Shown: positions 1-6,877 of the stretch, piece by piece
How the letters are laid out: each line of letters starts with the position of its first letter
Position numbering within the stretch: position 1 is the stretch's first letter
Source of the DNA: Candidatus Bathyarchaeota archaeon
Lineage (GTDB): Archaea > Thermoproteota > Bathyarchaeia > 40CM-2-53-6 > RBG-13-38-9
Reading direction: 5' to 3'
NCBI GenBank assembly: GCA_026015225.1
Contig: JAOZGV010000040.1
Span: 1 to 12,833, forward strand
DNA length: 12,833 nucleotides
The notes under the pieces: model-generated
What the model was told of the DNA's origin: nothing
Databases searched by the model: none
What the model saw: only the letters and a program-made list of their open reading frames with translations
Program-made: the position numbers and the translations under genes

Positions 1-1933
1 CATACGTTGCGATCTCAAGGTGTGTTGTATCTTTTGTTATTTTGGACTTATCAAGAGCTATTAAGCTATTCTCCTCTTCATCAGCATCCAGATATTCAAT
101 TATACCATCTTTAATTAAATCATTCCAAGAAATTTCATGTCTTTGAATTAATTTAATATGCTGTTTAATCAGTGATATTTTTTCATTTTTTACTATAATT
201 AAAGGCCTTCTTACCCTTCCCGAATCACAATTCACAAATACTTCGGGTTTGACATTTTTATGGTGAGGAAGATTATATGAAATATTAACTTCTTGGCTAA
301 TCTTTCTATCTCTTCTTAGAGTTATGATGCTGTCAACTAATGATTTTGGATTAGAACAATATCCAGCTATAATTCCGTCTACAATGACTCTAGATCCATT
401 TTCTTTAATTTTCTTATTGCATTTCTCAATTGGAATTACCCCACAATCTCTGGTCTTCTCTATTATCTCTCTGGGTTCGGTTCCTATCGATATGATGGAT
501 GAAAGAGCCAGATTTTTAACAAGTCCACAATTTGATCCTTCAGGGGTTTCGTTTGGACAAAGTCTCCCCCAATGAGTTGGGTGTAGGTCTCTTGCTTCAA
601 GATTGGGTTGGCTTCTGCTTAATGGTGATTGCAACCGTCTTAAATGGCTTAAGGTCGATGAGTAATTAGTTCTATCCAAGAGTTGAGTTACGCCGACTCT
701 TCCTCTGACCCAATTTCCTGTTGCCATAGCATGTTGTATTCTCTCAGTAATGATTCCCGGTCTTGCTGCATTGGAAATGGAAAAGCCCATGTGTTTTTTT
801 AGAGCAATTCTTTCCAATTGATATTTTAAATCCCGTGTCATATTTCTGAAGGCAATTCTGAAAAGTTCGGTGAGCAATGGACCTGCAAGTCTCAGTCTTT
901 TATTTCCATAATGATCTTTGTCATCTGGTATTCTTCTTTGGAGTTTGAGATCGATAATAGTACTGGCAATTTCAGCTAGAAAATACGCTTTCTCTAATCG
1001 AAAATCGAACTCTCTTCCTATGTGCGGTAAAAAGTTTCTATCTAATACAAATTCAGCTCTTCTGAATCTGTAATCAGTTATTTGTCCAGGTGCCACCCTA
1101 TTTCCAATATGTAAAATTGCATCCTTAGTATCTATTATTCCTGCTGCTTTTTCAAAAGAGGCCTCAAGCTCATTTTGAATTTCCAAATCACTAGAGATCA
1201 TTTCAGCGATTTTAGCATCCTCTTTCATTCCCAGGGCTTTCATAACAACTACTAATGGTACATCAGTTGGTATTCCAGGCATTGAGACATAGATTGCCCC
1301 ATCGTTTTTTAGCGAAATCTCTATTCTAGCTCTGAATCCGACTGTAGTCGAGAATATTTTTGCTTTATAAATTGGATTTTCGCCAGAATATTCAACATCA
1401 AGTAGAATTCGATTGGGCGCTAAATCTTCTAAAGCTACGATAACCCTCTCCGAACCATTTACTATGAAATAACCGCCAGGGTCAAGCGGATCCTCGCCAA
1501 TATCGATGAGTTCTTCATGGGAAAGTTTAGAAAGTGGACAGATCTCTGACTTAAGCATAACTGGAAAGTCTCCAATATATATTATCTCAGATTCTCCCTC
1601 TCTGTCACCTATAACCTGCGTAATCTCTAAATAAAGTGGGGCTGCGTAAGTTAGATTTCGGATATGAGCTTCCATAGAATATACTTTTCTCTCAGAGCCA
1701 TCGACTTCAGTTACTCTTGGTGATCCAATTTCTATCTTCCCCAATTTTAGTTTGAATGGTTGCTCTTCGATTTCTATCTGTATTTCACCAATCTCATCAA
1801 TTATTGCTTGGAGACCATTTTCTATATAATCATTATAGGAGTCTATATGTTGCCTTACTAGACCCATCTCTCCGATAAAGGATTTTATAAGATTCCATAG
1901 TTCGTGATTTGATGGCTTTTTCATCTTTTTCAT
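1..1933 (-). CDS. rpoB: DNA-directed RNA polymerase subunit B (RpoB), N-terminal 644 residues, runs off the left edge
   Basis: This is the second-largest subunit of archaeal RNA polymerase, which forms one side of the catalytic cleft. I translated the frame by hand from 1933 to base 1 and found no stop or frameshift. Family signatures include RIQHAMATGNW, the RSQPNLEARDLHPTHWGRL stretch and LCPNETPEGSNCGLVKN near residues 458-472. The frame continues through the region where B'' ends and B' begins in split-B archaea (about residues 500-550), reaching an EYLDADEEENSLIAL motif, so B is apparently unsplit. A full-length B is about 1,100 residues, so roughly 40 percent lies outside the window. 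The start is the ATG at 1933, 8 bases after the rpoH stop. A second in-frame ATG at 1924 is possible. It is the second gene of an rpoH-rpoB operon, the usual archaeal order. Confidence 0.97.
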   Translation of the reverse strand, partial: MKKMKKPSNHELWNLIKSFIGEMGLVRQHIDSYNDYIENGLQAIIDEIGEIQIEIEEQPFKLKLGKIEIGSPRVTEVDGSERKVYSMEAHIRNLTYAAPLYLEITQVIGDREGESEIIYIGDFPVMLKSEICPLSKLSHEELIDIGEDPLDPGGYFIVNGSERVIVALEDLAPNRILLDVEYSGENPIYKAKIFSTTVGFRARIEISLKNDGAIYVSMPGIPTDVPLVVVMKALGMKEDAKIAEMISSDLEIQNELEASFEKAAGIIDTKDAILHIGNRVAPGQITDYRFRRAEFVLDRNFLPHIGREFDFRLEKAYFLAEIASTIIDLKLQRRIPDDKDHYGNKRLRLAGPLLTELFRIAFRNMTRDLKYQLERIALKKHMGFSISNAARPGIITERIQHAMATGNWVRGRVGVTQLLDRTNYSSTLSHLRRLQSPLSRSQPNLEARDLHPTHWGRLCPNETPEGSNCGLVKNLALSSIISIGTEPREIIEKTRDCGVIPIEKCNKKIKENGSRVIVDGIIAGYCSNPKSLVDSIITLRRDRKISQEVNISYNLPHHKNVKPEVFVNCDSGRVRRPLIIVKNEKISLIKQHIKLIQRHEISWNDLIKDGIIEYLDADEEENSLIALDKSKITKDTTHLEIATY

Positions 1934-1941
1934 TCGGAAAT

Positions 1942-2208
1942 TTATCCCTCAACAACATATTTATGAATCAAACTTTCTCCAGCAGTTAAGCTCTTTCTTG
2001 AGATCTTTAAAATATCTCCTGGTTTGGCTCCTATCCATTTTACTGCTGGATCAGATGCTTTAATGTAGGGTAATTGATAGGGCTTTATATGAAATCTCTC
2101 TAGTAAACCCTTAACTTCTGTTTCTGTGAGTATTTCATGTTTTGGAATTAGTTCATGTTCAAATAAATTGAAATTGAGTTCGATTAACTTTTTACTACGT
2201 CTACTCAA
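1942..2208 (-). CDS. rpoH: DNA-directed RNA polymerase subunit H (RpoH, Rpb5-like)
   Basis: RpoH is a small archaeal RNA polymerase subunit, equivalent to the C-terminal domain of eukaryotic Rpb5, and helps form the downstream-DNA jaw. The 88-residue product is close to the usual 75-90. It carries family signatures: HELIPKHEIL (residues 18-27), a YQLPYIKASDP segment, IGAKPGDILKISRKS and TAGESLIHKYVV at the C-terminus. The start is a TTG at 2208. It is supported by GGTGAG at 2217-2222, an 8-base spacer before the TTG. It lies directly upstream of rpoB, which begins 8 bases after its stop, so the two are co-transcribed. Confidence 0.96.
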   Translation of the reverse strand: MSRRSKKLIELNFNLFEHELIPKHEILTETEVKGLLERFHIKPYQLPYIKASDPAVKWIGAKPGDILKISRKSLTAGESLIHKYVVEG

Positions 2209-2216
2209 AAATAAGT

Positions 2217-2260
2217 CTCACCAATATTTAAGTAAAAAGTCATAAAAGGAACTTTTTAAG
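2217..2260 (-). promoter_or_regulatory. rpoH promoter region and ribosome binding site
   Basis: On the minus strand, GGTGAG (2222-2217) matches the archaeal anti-Shine-Dalgarno and fixes the TTG start of rpoH. Two AT-rich TATA candidates lie upstream: CTTAAAAAG around 2251-2259 and ACTTAAATA around 2225-2233. The first would give a short leader that includes the ribosome binding site. The second would leave no room for it. The choice is inference from spacing. Confidence 0.45.
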
Positions 2261-2329
2261 CACTTTATTGCTAAGTTGCCCTATTAATAAAGTTTATGCT
2301 ATGAGCTAAATTGCTTTCTCATTTTTTGA

Positions 2330-2338
2330 GGGGGGAGG
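2330..2338 (+). other. G-tract resembling an over-strong ribosome binding site
   Basis: GGGGGGAGG is followed after one base by an ATG (2340) that opens only four codons before TGA (2352-2354). The spacing is too short for normal initiation and no longer ORF follows, so I do not call a gene. The rest of the 2209-2487 gap between rpoH and the antiporter holds only the promoters and the palindrome listed separately. Confidence 0.3.
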
Positions 2339-2456
2339 CATGTTATTTTTCTGATTTCGTTCAAATTTTTTTTAAGTCTAGGTTCTCTCACAAATATCAT
2401 ATTATTATATAGATCCATTTTTCTAAGAAATTTATATTGTTTTGAACTTATACTCA

Positions 2457-2464
2457 TTTTAAAA
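2457..2464 (+). promoter_or_regulatory. TATA box of the antiporter gene, implying a leaderless transcript
   Basis: TTTTAAAA is centred about 27 bases upstream of the ATG at 2488. That is the normal archaeal TATA-to-start distance and would place transcription initiation at or very near the start codon. No Shine-Dalgarno lies between. The GC-only palindrome at 2473-2484 sits between this box and the inferred start. Confidence 0.5.
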
Positions 2465-2472
2465 TCTACATT

Positions 2473-2484
2473 TAGCGCGCGCTA
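2473..2484. repeat. 12-bp perfect palindrome TAGCGCGCGCTA, copy 1
   Basis: A perfect inverted repeat in very AT-rich surroundings. It occupies roughly -15 to -4 relative to the antiporter ATG, between the TATA box and the inferred transcription start, where a bound protein would block polymerase. An identical 12-mer lies at 8314-8325. Known function: none that I recognise. An operator role is inference from position. Confidence 0.6.
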
Positions 2485-2487
2485 TTA

Positions 2488-3711
2488 ATGGGAGGGCCTT
2501 GGATATATCCGTTAACGAGAGCTATAATCGATATGTGCATACTTCTTTTCTCGGCGAAATTAATCGGAGTAATATTTAAAAAATTAGGGCTTCCTGAAAA
2601 TATTGGGTTTATCTTTGCAGGCCTATTGTTGGGCCCCTCTTTATTTGGATCTATTCGAATAGGAGATTTTTCACTTGTAGAATTAAATGATTACATCAGA
2701 GTATTTGCTAAATTAGGTGCAATATTGCTATTATTTCTTGTAGGTTTAAATATCTCTTTGATTGAGTTGAAAACAAATAGAACTGTATTTGTGATCTTGG
2801 GTTTTTTAGGAGCATTATCGCCTTTAATTCTTGGTGTGATTTTTTACAGAATACTTGAAAAAAATTTAATCAGTACAATTATAGTATCTTCTGCAATTGC
2901 AACTTCAAGTTTACCTATAGTGTCAAAATTATCGAGGTCAATTCTTACGTCTAGTAGAGTAAAGATTGCTTCAAACATTACAATAGTTGATAACATTATC
3001 GGTGTTTTGATCTTGTCTACAATTCTGCCTTTTCTCGAGATAGGGGAATACATGACATTACAAAATGCTGTTTTATTGATACTAAAAACTCTGGTATTTT
3101 CGTTAGCGTTATTAATAATTACGATTTTTTTAGTCCCAATAATAATAAAACGAATCGGAGCGTGGGGAATTTACTTTGGTAAACAAGGAGGAATGATCGA
3201 AGTGCTCATAACTGCTATGTGTTTCTTTTATGCTGCTCTAGCTTATGCTGTAGGTTTATCCCCTATTACAGGGGCTATAATATGTGGAATAGCTGTTGCT
3301 GGATCCCATATTCTAGTAAGAGTAAAAGATTACGTAGAGAAAATTAGTTTTCTATTTGCTCCAATATTCTTTGTAATAATTGGTGCGAACATTAAATTCT
3401 CCTCACTTTCCTTCTCATTAATAATAATAGGCGTTCTACTATTATCGATAATACTATTCTCTGGAAACGTAATTGGATCATTAATTCCTGCCTTTTTTAC
3501 ATTTCATAATTGGAGGGATGCATGGGTAATTTCATTAACTCGCTTTTCGCTTGGGAATGTTGGTCCAGTGATAGCTGGAATTGGTTTCAACAATTTAGCT
3601 ATATCCTCTAATATATATTTACAAATTGTCATCTTAGCAATTATATCATTCATTTTAAATCCATTTTTAATTAAACAAACACAGCTGAAAAGAATACACC
3701 AATTGGAATGA
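2488..3711 (+). CDS. CPA-type (KefB/NapA-like) Na+(K+)/H+ antiporter, membrane domain only
   Basis: A polytopic cytoplasmic-membrane exchanger of 407 residues with about 11-13 hydrophobic segments. Family landmarks are LPENIGFIFAGLLLGP (35-50), GAILLLFLVGLNIS (77-90), the unwound-helix segment AIATSSLPIVSKL (136-148) and TIVDNIIGVLIL (165-176). There is no C-terminal TrkA-N or TrkA-C nucleotide-binding domain, so it is not a full KefC-type channel. At the ion-binding pair, NapA/NhaA-type proteins have DD and CPA1-type have ND. Here it reads D168-N169, so the second, usually essential, Asp is Asn. That makes cation specificity and even transport activity uncertain. The ATG start fits a leaderless promoter. 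The next gene follows after 12 bases and is in the same frame, separated by this gene's TGA stop. Confidence 0.85.
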   Translation: MGGPWIYPLTRAIIDMCILLFSAKLIGVIFKKLGLPENIGFIFAGLLLGPSLFGSIRIGDFSLVELNDYIRVFAKLGAILLLFLVGLNISLIELKTNRTVFVILGFLGALSPLILGVIFYRILEKNLISTIIVSSAIATSSLPIVSKLSRSILTSSRVKIASNITIVDNIIGVLILSTILPFLEIGEYMTLQNAVLLILKTLVFSLALLIITIFLVPIIIKRIGAWGIYFGKQGGMIEVLITAMCFFYAALAYAVGLSPITGAIICGIAVAGSHILVRVKDYVEKISFLFAPIFFVIIGANIKFSSLSFSLIIIGVLLLSIILFSGNVIGSLIPAFFTFHNWRDAWVISLTRFSLGNVGPVIAGIGFNNLAISSNIYLQIVILAIISFILNPFLIKQTQLKRIHQLE

Positions 3712-3723
3712 GGCAATAATAAT

Positions 3724-4143
3724 TTGAAAATCCCTGATGATGTTATCGAATTTATTGAAGAGAAAAAAATAGGTAAATTTGGTACTATAGGGTACCTAGC
3801 TATAATTTATGATGAAGAAGGAATTCAAAAACCACTCGTCTCACCTCGACACATAAGATTATATGGCGATGAGTGGCTGATATTTGATGATCGATTCTCA
3901 AAATATCTCAAAAAAAATTTAATAAAAAATAACCACGTTTCTGTAATCTTTGTGGAAGCTATTAAAGATACTTTGGGCTATCAACTACTCGGAGAAGCGG
4001 AATATTTAGAGCACGGAGACCTTTTTGATGAAGCTCAACAAAATATGAGAGGACTTAATATTCCAGTTGAGCTAAAGGGCGTTGTGAAAATAAGAGTAAA
4101 AAAGATATGGGCATTGAGTTTAGGTGAATTATCTCCAGCTTAA
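3724..4143 (+). CDS. Pyridoxamine 5'-phosphate oxidase-fold (PPOX, flavin-binding split barrel) protein
   Basis: A 139-residue cytosolic protein with a split-barrel pattern: an N-terminal helix (PDDVIEFIEEKKIGKFGTIG), strands with a VSPRHIRLYGDEWLIFDDRFSKYLKKNL segment, and HVSVIFVEA followed by GYQLLGEAEYLEHG. Proteins of this family usually bind FMN, F420 or haem. The ligand cannot be told here, and the true substrate is unknown. The start is TTG at 3724, served by TGAGG at 3709-3713, which overlaps the antiporter stop codon. That arrangement suggests the two genes are translated from one transcript. Convergent with guaAB. Confidence 0.75.
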   Translation: MKIPDDVIEFIEEKKIGKFGTIGYLAIIYDEEGIQKPLVSPRHIRLYGDEWLIFDDRFSKYLKKNLIKNNHVSVIFVEAIKDTLGYQLLGEAEYLEHGDLFDEAQQNMRGLNIPVELKGVVKIRVKKIWALSLGELSPA

Positions 4144-4161
4144 TAAATTCCGTTTATGATG

Positions 4162-4183
4162 ATTATATTGTATCGAATATAAT
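4162..4183. terminator. AT-rich inverted repeat between convergent genes, candidate bidirectional terminator
   Basis: ATTATATT (4162-4169) and AATATAAT (4176-4183) are perfect 8-bp inverted arms around the loop GTATCG. The repeat fills the 41-base gap between the stops of the PPOX-fold gene (4143) and guaAB (4185). Pairing is A-T only, so the hairpin is weak. The placement is the main argument. Confidence 0.4.
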
Positions 4184-4184
4184 G

Positions 4185-5150
4185 TCAAACGGCCTCCATT
4201 GTCGAGGGTGGTTTGCATGATATATTGTAAGTAACGCTAACTACATTATCGATTTCGCTTGTTATTCTCTTAGAGATCTTACTCAAGATATCATACGGTA
4301 GATTTGTTGGTGTAGCAACTCTAGCATCTAAACTATCCCAACACCTAATTTCAATCTGAAGACCAAAATTTCTTTTTCCTTCTATAATTCCAGTCACTCT
4401 ATCGTTATGAAGAATCGCCATATATTGAAATGCCCCGGTATTTTCAAGTTCTTCTTCAACTATTTCTGTTGCTTTCCTAACGATCTCTACCCTTTCAGGA
4501 GTAACTTCTCCAATAACTCTTGCTGCAAGGGCAGGTCCTGGAAATGGGGGTCTGTTGTAAATACTTTCCGGCAATCCAAGTGATTTCGCAATTATTCTGA
4601 CGCCATCCTTTCTAAGTTGAATGAGAGGCTCCACTATCCTATATCCGAAAGCTTCTTCTGGATTTATTCCAAGCTGTTCAAAAACATTATGTTGCCGCTT
4701 TATACCTGCAACAGTCTCCTCAACATCTGTAAGTATTGTTCCTTGTAATAAATATCTAGCATTACTTTCACGCAATATATCTGCAAACACATCTTTATAG
4801 AAAGTTTGAGTAATTGCTTCTCTCTTTTTTTCAGGGTCTACTATGCCCTTAAGAGCGCTGAAGAATTTCTCTTGTGCATTGATTCTTTCTACAGTAACTC
4901 CTAGAGATCCAAAAGTTGAGATGATATTTTCCGCCTCACCCTGTCTCATTATACCATTATCGATAAAATATACCTTCAATTTCGTTCCAAGTGCCTTATG
5001 GCCCAGTATAGTAACAGTTGAGGAGTCCACACCTCCAGATAAGGCACTTATTCCAAAACCTTCTCCTACTGTCTTCGATATCTCCTCAATTTTCTCATCT
5101 ATGAATTTTTCTGGATCTAATTCGCTTGCCTTAATTTCCTTTATAGACAT
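4185..5150 (-). CDS. guaAB: GMP synthase, PP-ATPase subunit (GuaAb)
   Basis: It makes GMP from XMP. This subunit adenylates XMP with ATP and receives ammonia from a separate glutamine amidotransferase subunit (GuaAa), which is not in this window. The 321-residue product has the N-type ATP pyrophosphatase P-loop SGGVDSS (38-44), the YLLQGTILTDVEETV segment, and NRPPFPGPALAARVIGEV, characteristic of the C-terminal dimerisation domain of GuaA. The C-terminus KPPSTMEAV* aligns with the family end KPPxTIEWE, showing that TGA acts as a real stop here. Start ATG 5150. A TATA-like AATAAAATAAT lies at about 5194-5205 on the minus strand. Separate GuaA subunits are the archaeal arrangement. Confidence 0.95.
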   Translation of the reverse strand: MSIKEIKASELDPEKFIDEKIEEISKTVGEGFGISALSGGVDSSTVTILGHKALGTKLKVYFIDNGIMRQGEAENIISTFGSLGVTVERINAQEKFFSALKGIVDPEKKREAITQTFYKDVFADILRESNARYLLQGTILTDVEETVAGIKRQHNVFEQLGINPEEAFGYRIVEPLIQLRKDGVRIIAKSLGLPESIYNRPPFPGPALAARVIGEVTPERVEIVRKATEIVEEELENTGAFQYMAILHNDRVTGIIEGKRNFGLQIEIRCWDSLDARVATPTNLPYDILSKISKRITSEIDNVVSVTYNISCKPPSTMEAV

Positions 5151-5240
5151 TGTTAATCGTTTCCATTCAATTGATTATGATGCATCTATGACAGATTATT
5201 TTATTCTAATGGATTTAACTTTTAAGATAGGCATTGAAGA

Positions 5241-6377
5241 TTATAGAATTTCCATGAGAATATCCTCAACATCCTTTGCTTTTACCTCTCTAGGATTATT
5301 GGCCACCCTGGATGGAGTAAATCCATTTTCAATTATCCAAGGAATATCGTCTTTTCCAATCCCCAGTTCGCTTAATCTGGTGGGCTGGCCAATATCCTTC
5401 ATAAGTTTTGTAAGGAACTTACTAGCCTCTTTAATACTTTTTACATTCATAACATTGAGGAGTCCAGATATTTTATTTTGAATAGAAGGTGCATTGAACT
5501 CTAAGAAAAGAGGAAGCGTTAATGCAACTGCCAATCCATGTGGAATATTATATTTTGCTGTCAATGGAAATGATATTGCATGGGAGGCAGTAGCAAAAGT
5601 ATTACTGAGTGCCATGCCCCCTTCTAAGGAACCCAAAGCCATTTCAGAAAGGGCTATTGAATTCCCAGAGTCCTGATACGCTATCCTAAAATTGGAAAAT
5701 ATATGCCTGAGAGCGTCGAGCGCAATAGTATCTGTAATCGGTTGAGCCCTTTTAGCCCAGTATGCCTCAATAGCATGTGAGATTGCGTCTAGGCCAGTCT
5801 GAGCAATGACATCCTTCGGCATGGTTTTGTAAATTAAGGGGTCTACTAAGGATGTTTCGGGGAAAAGCAGACGATGTGTGGCAACTTTCTTTTCCTCCTT
5901 TTCGGTATCAGTCGCAACTGAAAAAGGTGTAGCTTCGCTCCCTGTTCCTGAAGTGGAAGGAACCGCTATCATAGGACAATCTTTGCTCTCAATCTTTATT
6001 GGAGGAACGAAAAATTCTGCAATTGTTTTTTCCTTTTTACTCAATGCAGCGACGACTTTGGCTACATCGAGAGGACTTCCGCCACCTAATCCAATGACTA
6101 TGTCACAATTCTGCTCTTTGAAAACTCTTATTGCATTTTCTATTGTTTCAAATGAAGGATTGGGTTCGACCTCTTCGAACGAGTGAGCTTCGATCGGTTC
6201 TAATAAATTGATCATTCGATCAATTACTCCATGTTGCCTCATAGCTTTTCTGCCAGTAATTATTAGTGCTTTCTTTGCTCCGAATTCAGTCGTTATTTTA
6301 CTAATTTGGTCAAGACACCCTTCACCAAAAATTATTCTAGTAGGTATTTGAAAATTCCAAATTGTATGCCCACTCAT
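5241..6377 (-). CDS. Iron-dependent (group III) alcohol dehydrogenase, NAD(P)-linked
   Basis: A cytosolic oxidoreductase interconverting an alcohol and an aldehyde or ketone; substrate unknown. With the start at ATG 6377 it has 378 residues, normal for the family. The dinucleotide-binding GGGS lies at 98-101 followed by PLDVAK, and STSGTGSEAT at 141-150. Metal ligands matching FucO D196/H200/H263/H277 are D197, H201, H266 and H280. FucO has a second, active-site His four residues after its third ligand; here the position is Phe (F270, in HAISFPLT). Similar Phe/Tyr variants occur, as far as I recall, in phosphonoacetaldehyde-reductase-like members, so that subgroup is a guess. I preferred ATG 6377 over 6404 because the family begins near IPTRIIFGEG and GTGAT precedes 6377 by 4 bases. 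Upstream of guaAB on the same strand, with a 90-base gap. Confidence 0.88.
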   Translation of the reverse strand: MSGHTIWNFQIPTRIIFGEGCLDQISKITTEFGAKKALIITGRKAMRQHGVIDRMINLLEPIEAHSFEEVEPNPSFETIENAIRVFKEQNCDIVIGLGGGSPLDVAKVVAALSKKEKTIAEFFVPPIKIESKDCPMIAVPSTSGTGSEATPFSVATDTEKEEKKVATHRLLFPETSLVDPLIYKTMPKDVIAQTGLDAISHAIEAYWAKRAQPITDTIALDALRHIFSNFRIAYQDSGNSIALSEMALGSLEGGMALSNTFATASHAISFPLTAKYNIPHGLAVALTLPLFLEFNAPSIQNKISGLLNVMNVKSIKEASKFLTKLMKDIGQPTRLSELGIGKDDIPWIIENGFTPSRVANNPREVKAKDVEDILMEIL

Positions 6378-6460
6378 GAATATCACAGATAATAGAATAA
6401 TCATGGATATTGATAAATTTAATAATCATAAAGATAGGATATGGCATAAAAACTAGAAAA

Positions 6461-6470
6461 TTTAAAATAT
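6461..6470 (+). promoter_or_regulatory. TATA box candidate for tRNA-Gly
   Basis: TTTAAAATAT lies about 60 bases upstream of the mature tRNA 5' end, implying a leader of about 30 bases removed by RNase P. No other gene starts to the right on the plus strand before the tRNA. Confidence 0.4.
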
Positions 6471-6524
6471 AGAAAAGGCATGACTATCTAAAAGTTCTAT
6501 TCAACCTATTTGAAATGGGTATTT

Positions 6525-6602
6525 GCGGTCGTAGTCTAGTTTGGTTTAGGACATCGGCCTGCCACGCCGACGACCCGGGTTCAAATCCCGGCGACCGCAC
6601 CA
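6525..6602 (+). tRNA. tRNA-Gly (anticodon GCC), CCA encoded
   Basis: A full cloverleaf can be drawn. The acceptor stem is 6525-6531 with 6592-6598, and the discriminator is A6599 followed by encoded CCA. The D stem is 6534-6537 with 6549-6552, with G18G19 at 6543-6544. The anticodon stem is 6554-6558 with 6566-6570, and the anticodon GCC is at 6561-6563. The T stem is 6575-6579 with 6587-6591, with loop TTCAAAT. The internal B box GGTTCAAATCC is intact at 6578-6588. There is no intron. Its 3' end is the left border of the compositionally foreign segment, which makes this gene a likely past integration target. Confidence 0.97.
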
Positions 6603-6704
6603 CTTCTGAGACGTAAATCTGCGTGTCGCCAGGATATTATCTGCCCGTTTTTCAGCTTCTTTTCTAACATGTTCGTTCAGCTCTTTGATGGTTTTGAATT
6701 GCAT
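6546..6704 (-). pseudogene. 52-codon ORF reading antisense into tRNA-Gly; possible integrase N-terminal relic
   Basis: The ORF starts at ATG 6704, preceded by GAGGTG with a 4-base spacer. It encodes a helical, charged segment (MQFKTIKELNEHVRKEAEKR and onward, about 35 residues), then reads through the 3' half of the tRNA as WCGRRDLNPG before stopping in the D arm (6546-6548). In SSV-type archaeal integrative elements the attachment site lies inside the integrase gene, so integration leaves an N-terminal integrase piece overlapping the tRNA in exactly this orientation. I see no catalytic residue, because that piece would not carry one. Alternatively any antisense ORF entering a tRNA gives the RRDLNPG-like peptide, so this may be a chance reading. 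Confidence 0.35.
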
Positions 6705-6853
6705 AGCACACCTCTTTCTAATAGAAATTCTTCGACTTTTTTCTGGATCATGGTTTCAATTATCTCGGGTGTCAGTAGCCTCATGAGTTCTTTCTCATGC
6801 CTTTCCAGTTGTATTGCGCGCGCGATCGCTTTTATACTGTGAATAAATTTCAT
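6677..6853 (-). pseudogene. 58-codon ORF overlapping the previous one; unrecognised, possibly the same decayed gene
   Basis: It opens at ATG 6853 directly after an in-frame TAA and encodes a helix-rich peptide containing LERHEKELMRLLTPEIIE and KKVEEFLLERGVL. Its last 28 bases overlap the start of the ORF at 6704 in another frame. Two readings fit: two overlapping small genes, or one gene broken by a frameshift near 6700. No ribosome binding site is visible for the ATG. It diverges from the dehalogenase gene with only 24 bases between the start codons. I do not recognise a family. Confidence 0.3.
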
Positions 6854-6866
6854 TTAACAAAGGAGG
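6831..6866 (+). promoter_or_regulatory. Dehalogenase promoter element and AGGAGG ribosome binding site
   Basis: TTTTATACT (6830-6838) could serve as an archaeal TATA box with initiation near 6861, and its TATACT also resembles a bacterial -10 element. AGGAGG (6861-6866) is the strongest Shine-Dalgarno match in the window and lies 11 bases before ATG 6878. It is of the bacterial consensus type, whereas the other genes use GGTG or GAGG. Confidence 0.5.
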
Positions 6867-6877
6867 TTAGTGTATGT

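Noticed and set aside
4843..5481. 212-codon plus-strand ORF
   Set aside because: It lies antisense to guaAB and the end of the alcohol dehydrogenase, both with clear family motifs. Its translation is serine/phenylalanine-rich with no recognisable fold.
6822..6829. GCGATCGC, the core of the cyanobacterial HIP1 repeat
   Set aside because: A single copy cannot indicate a cyanobacterial source; no other copy was seen in the island.
6797..6877. 27-residue N-terminal extension of the dehalogenase
   Set aside because: The extension does not resemble dehalogenases, and the AGGAGG site at 6861-6866 points to ATG 6878.
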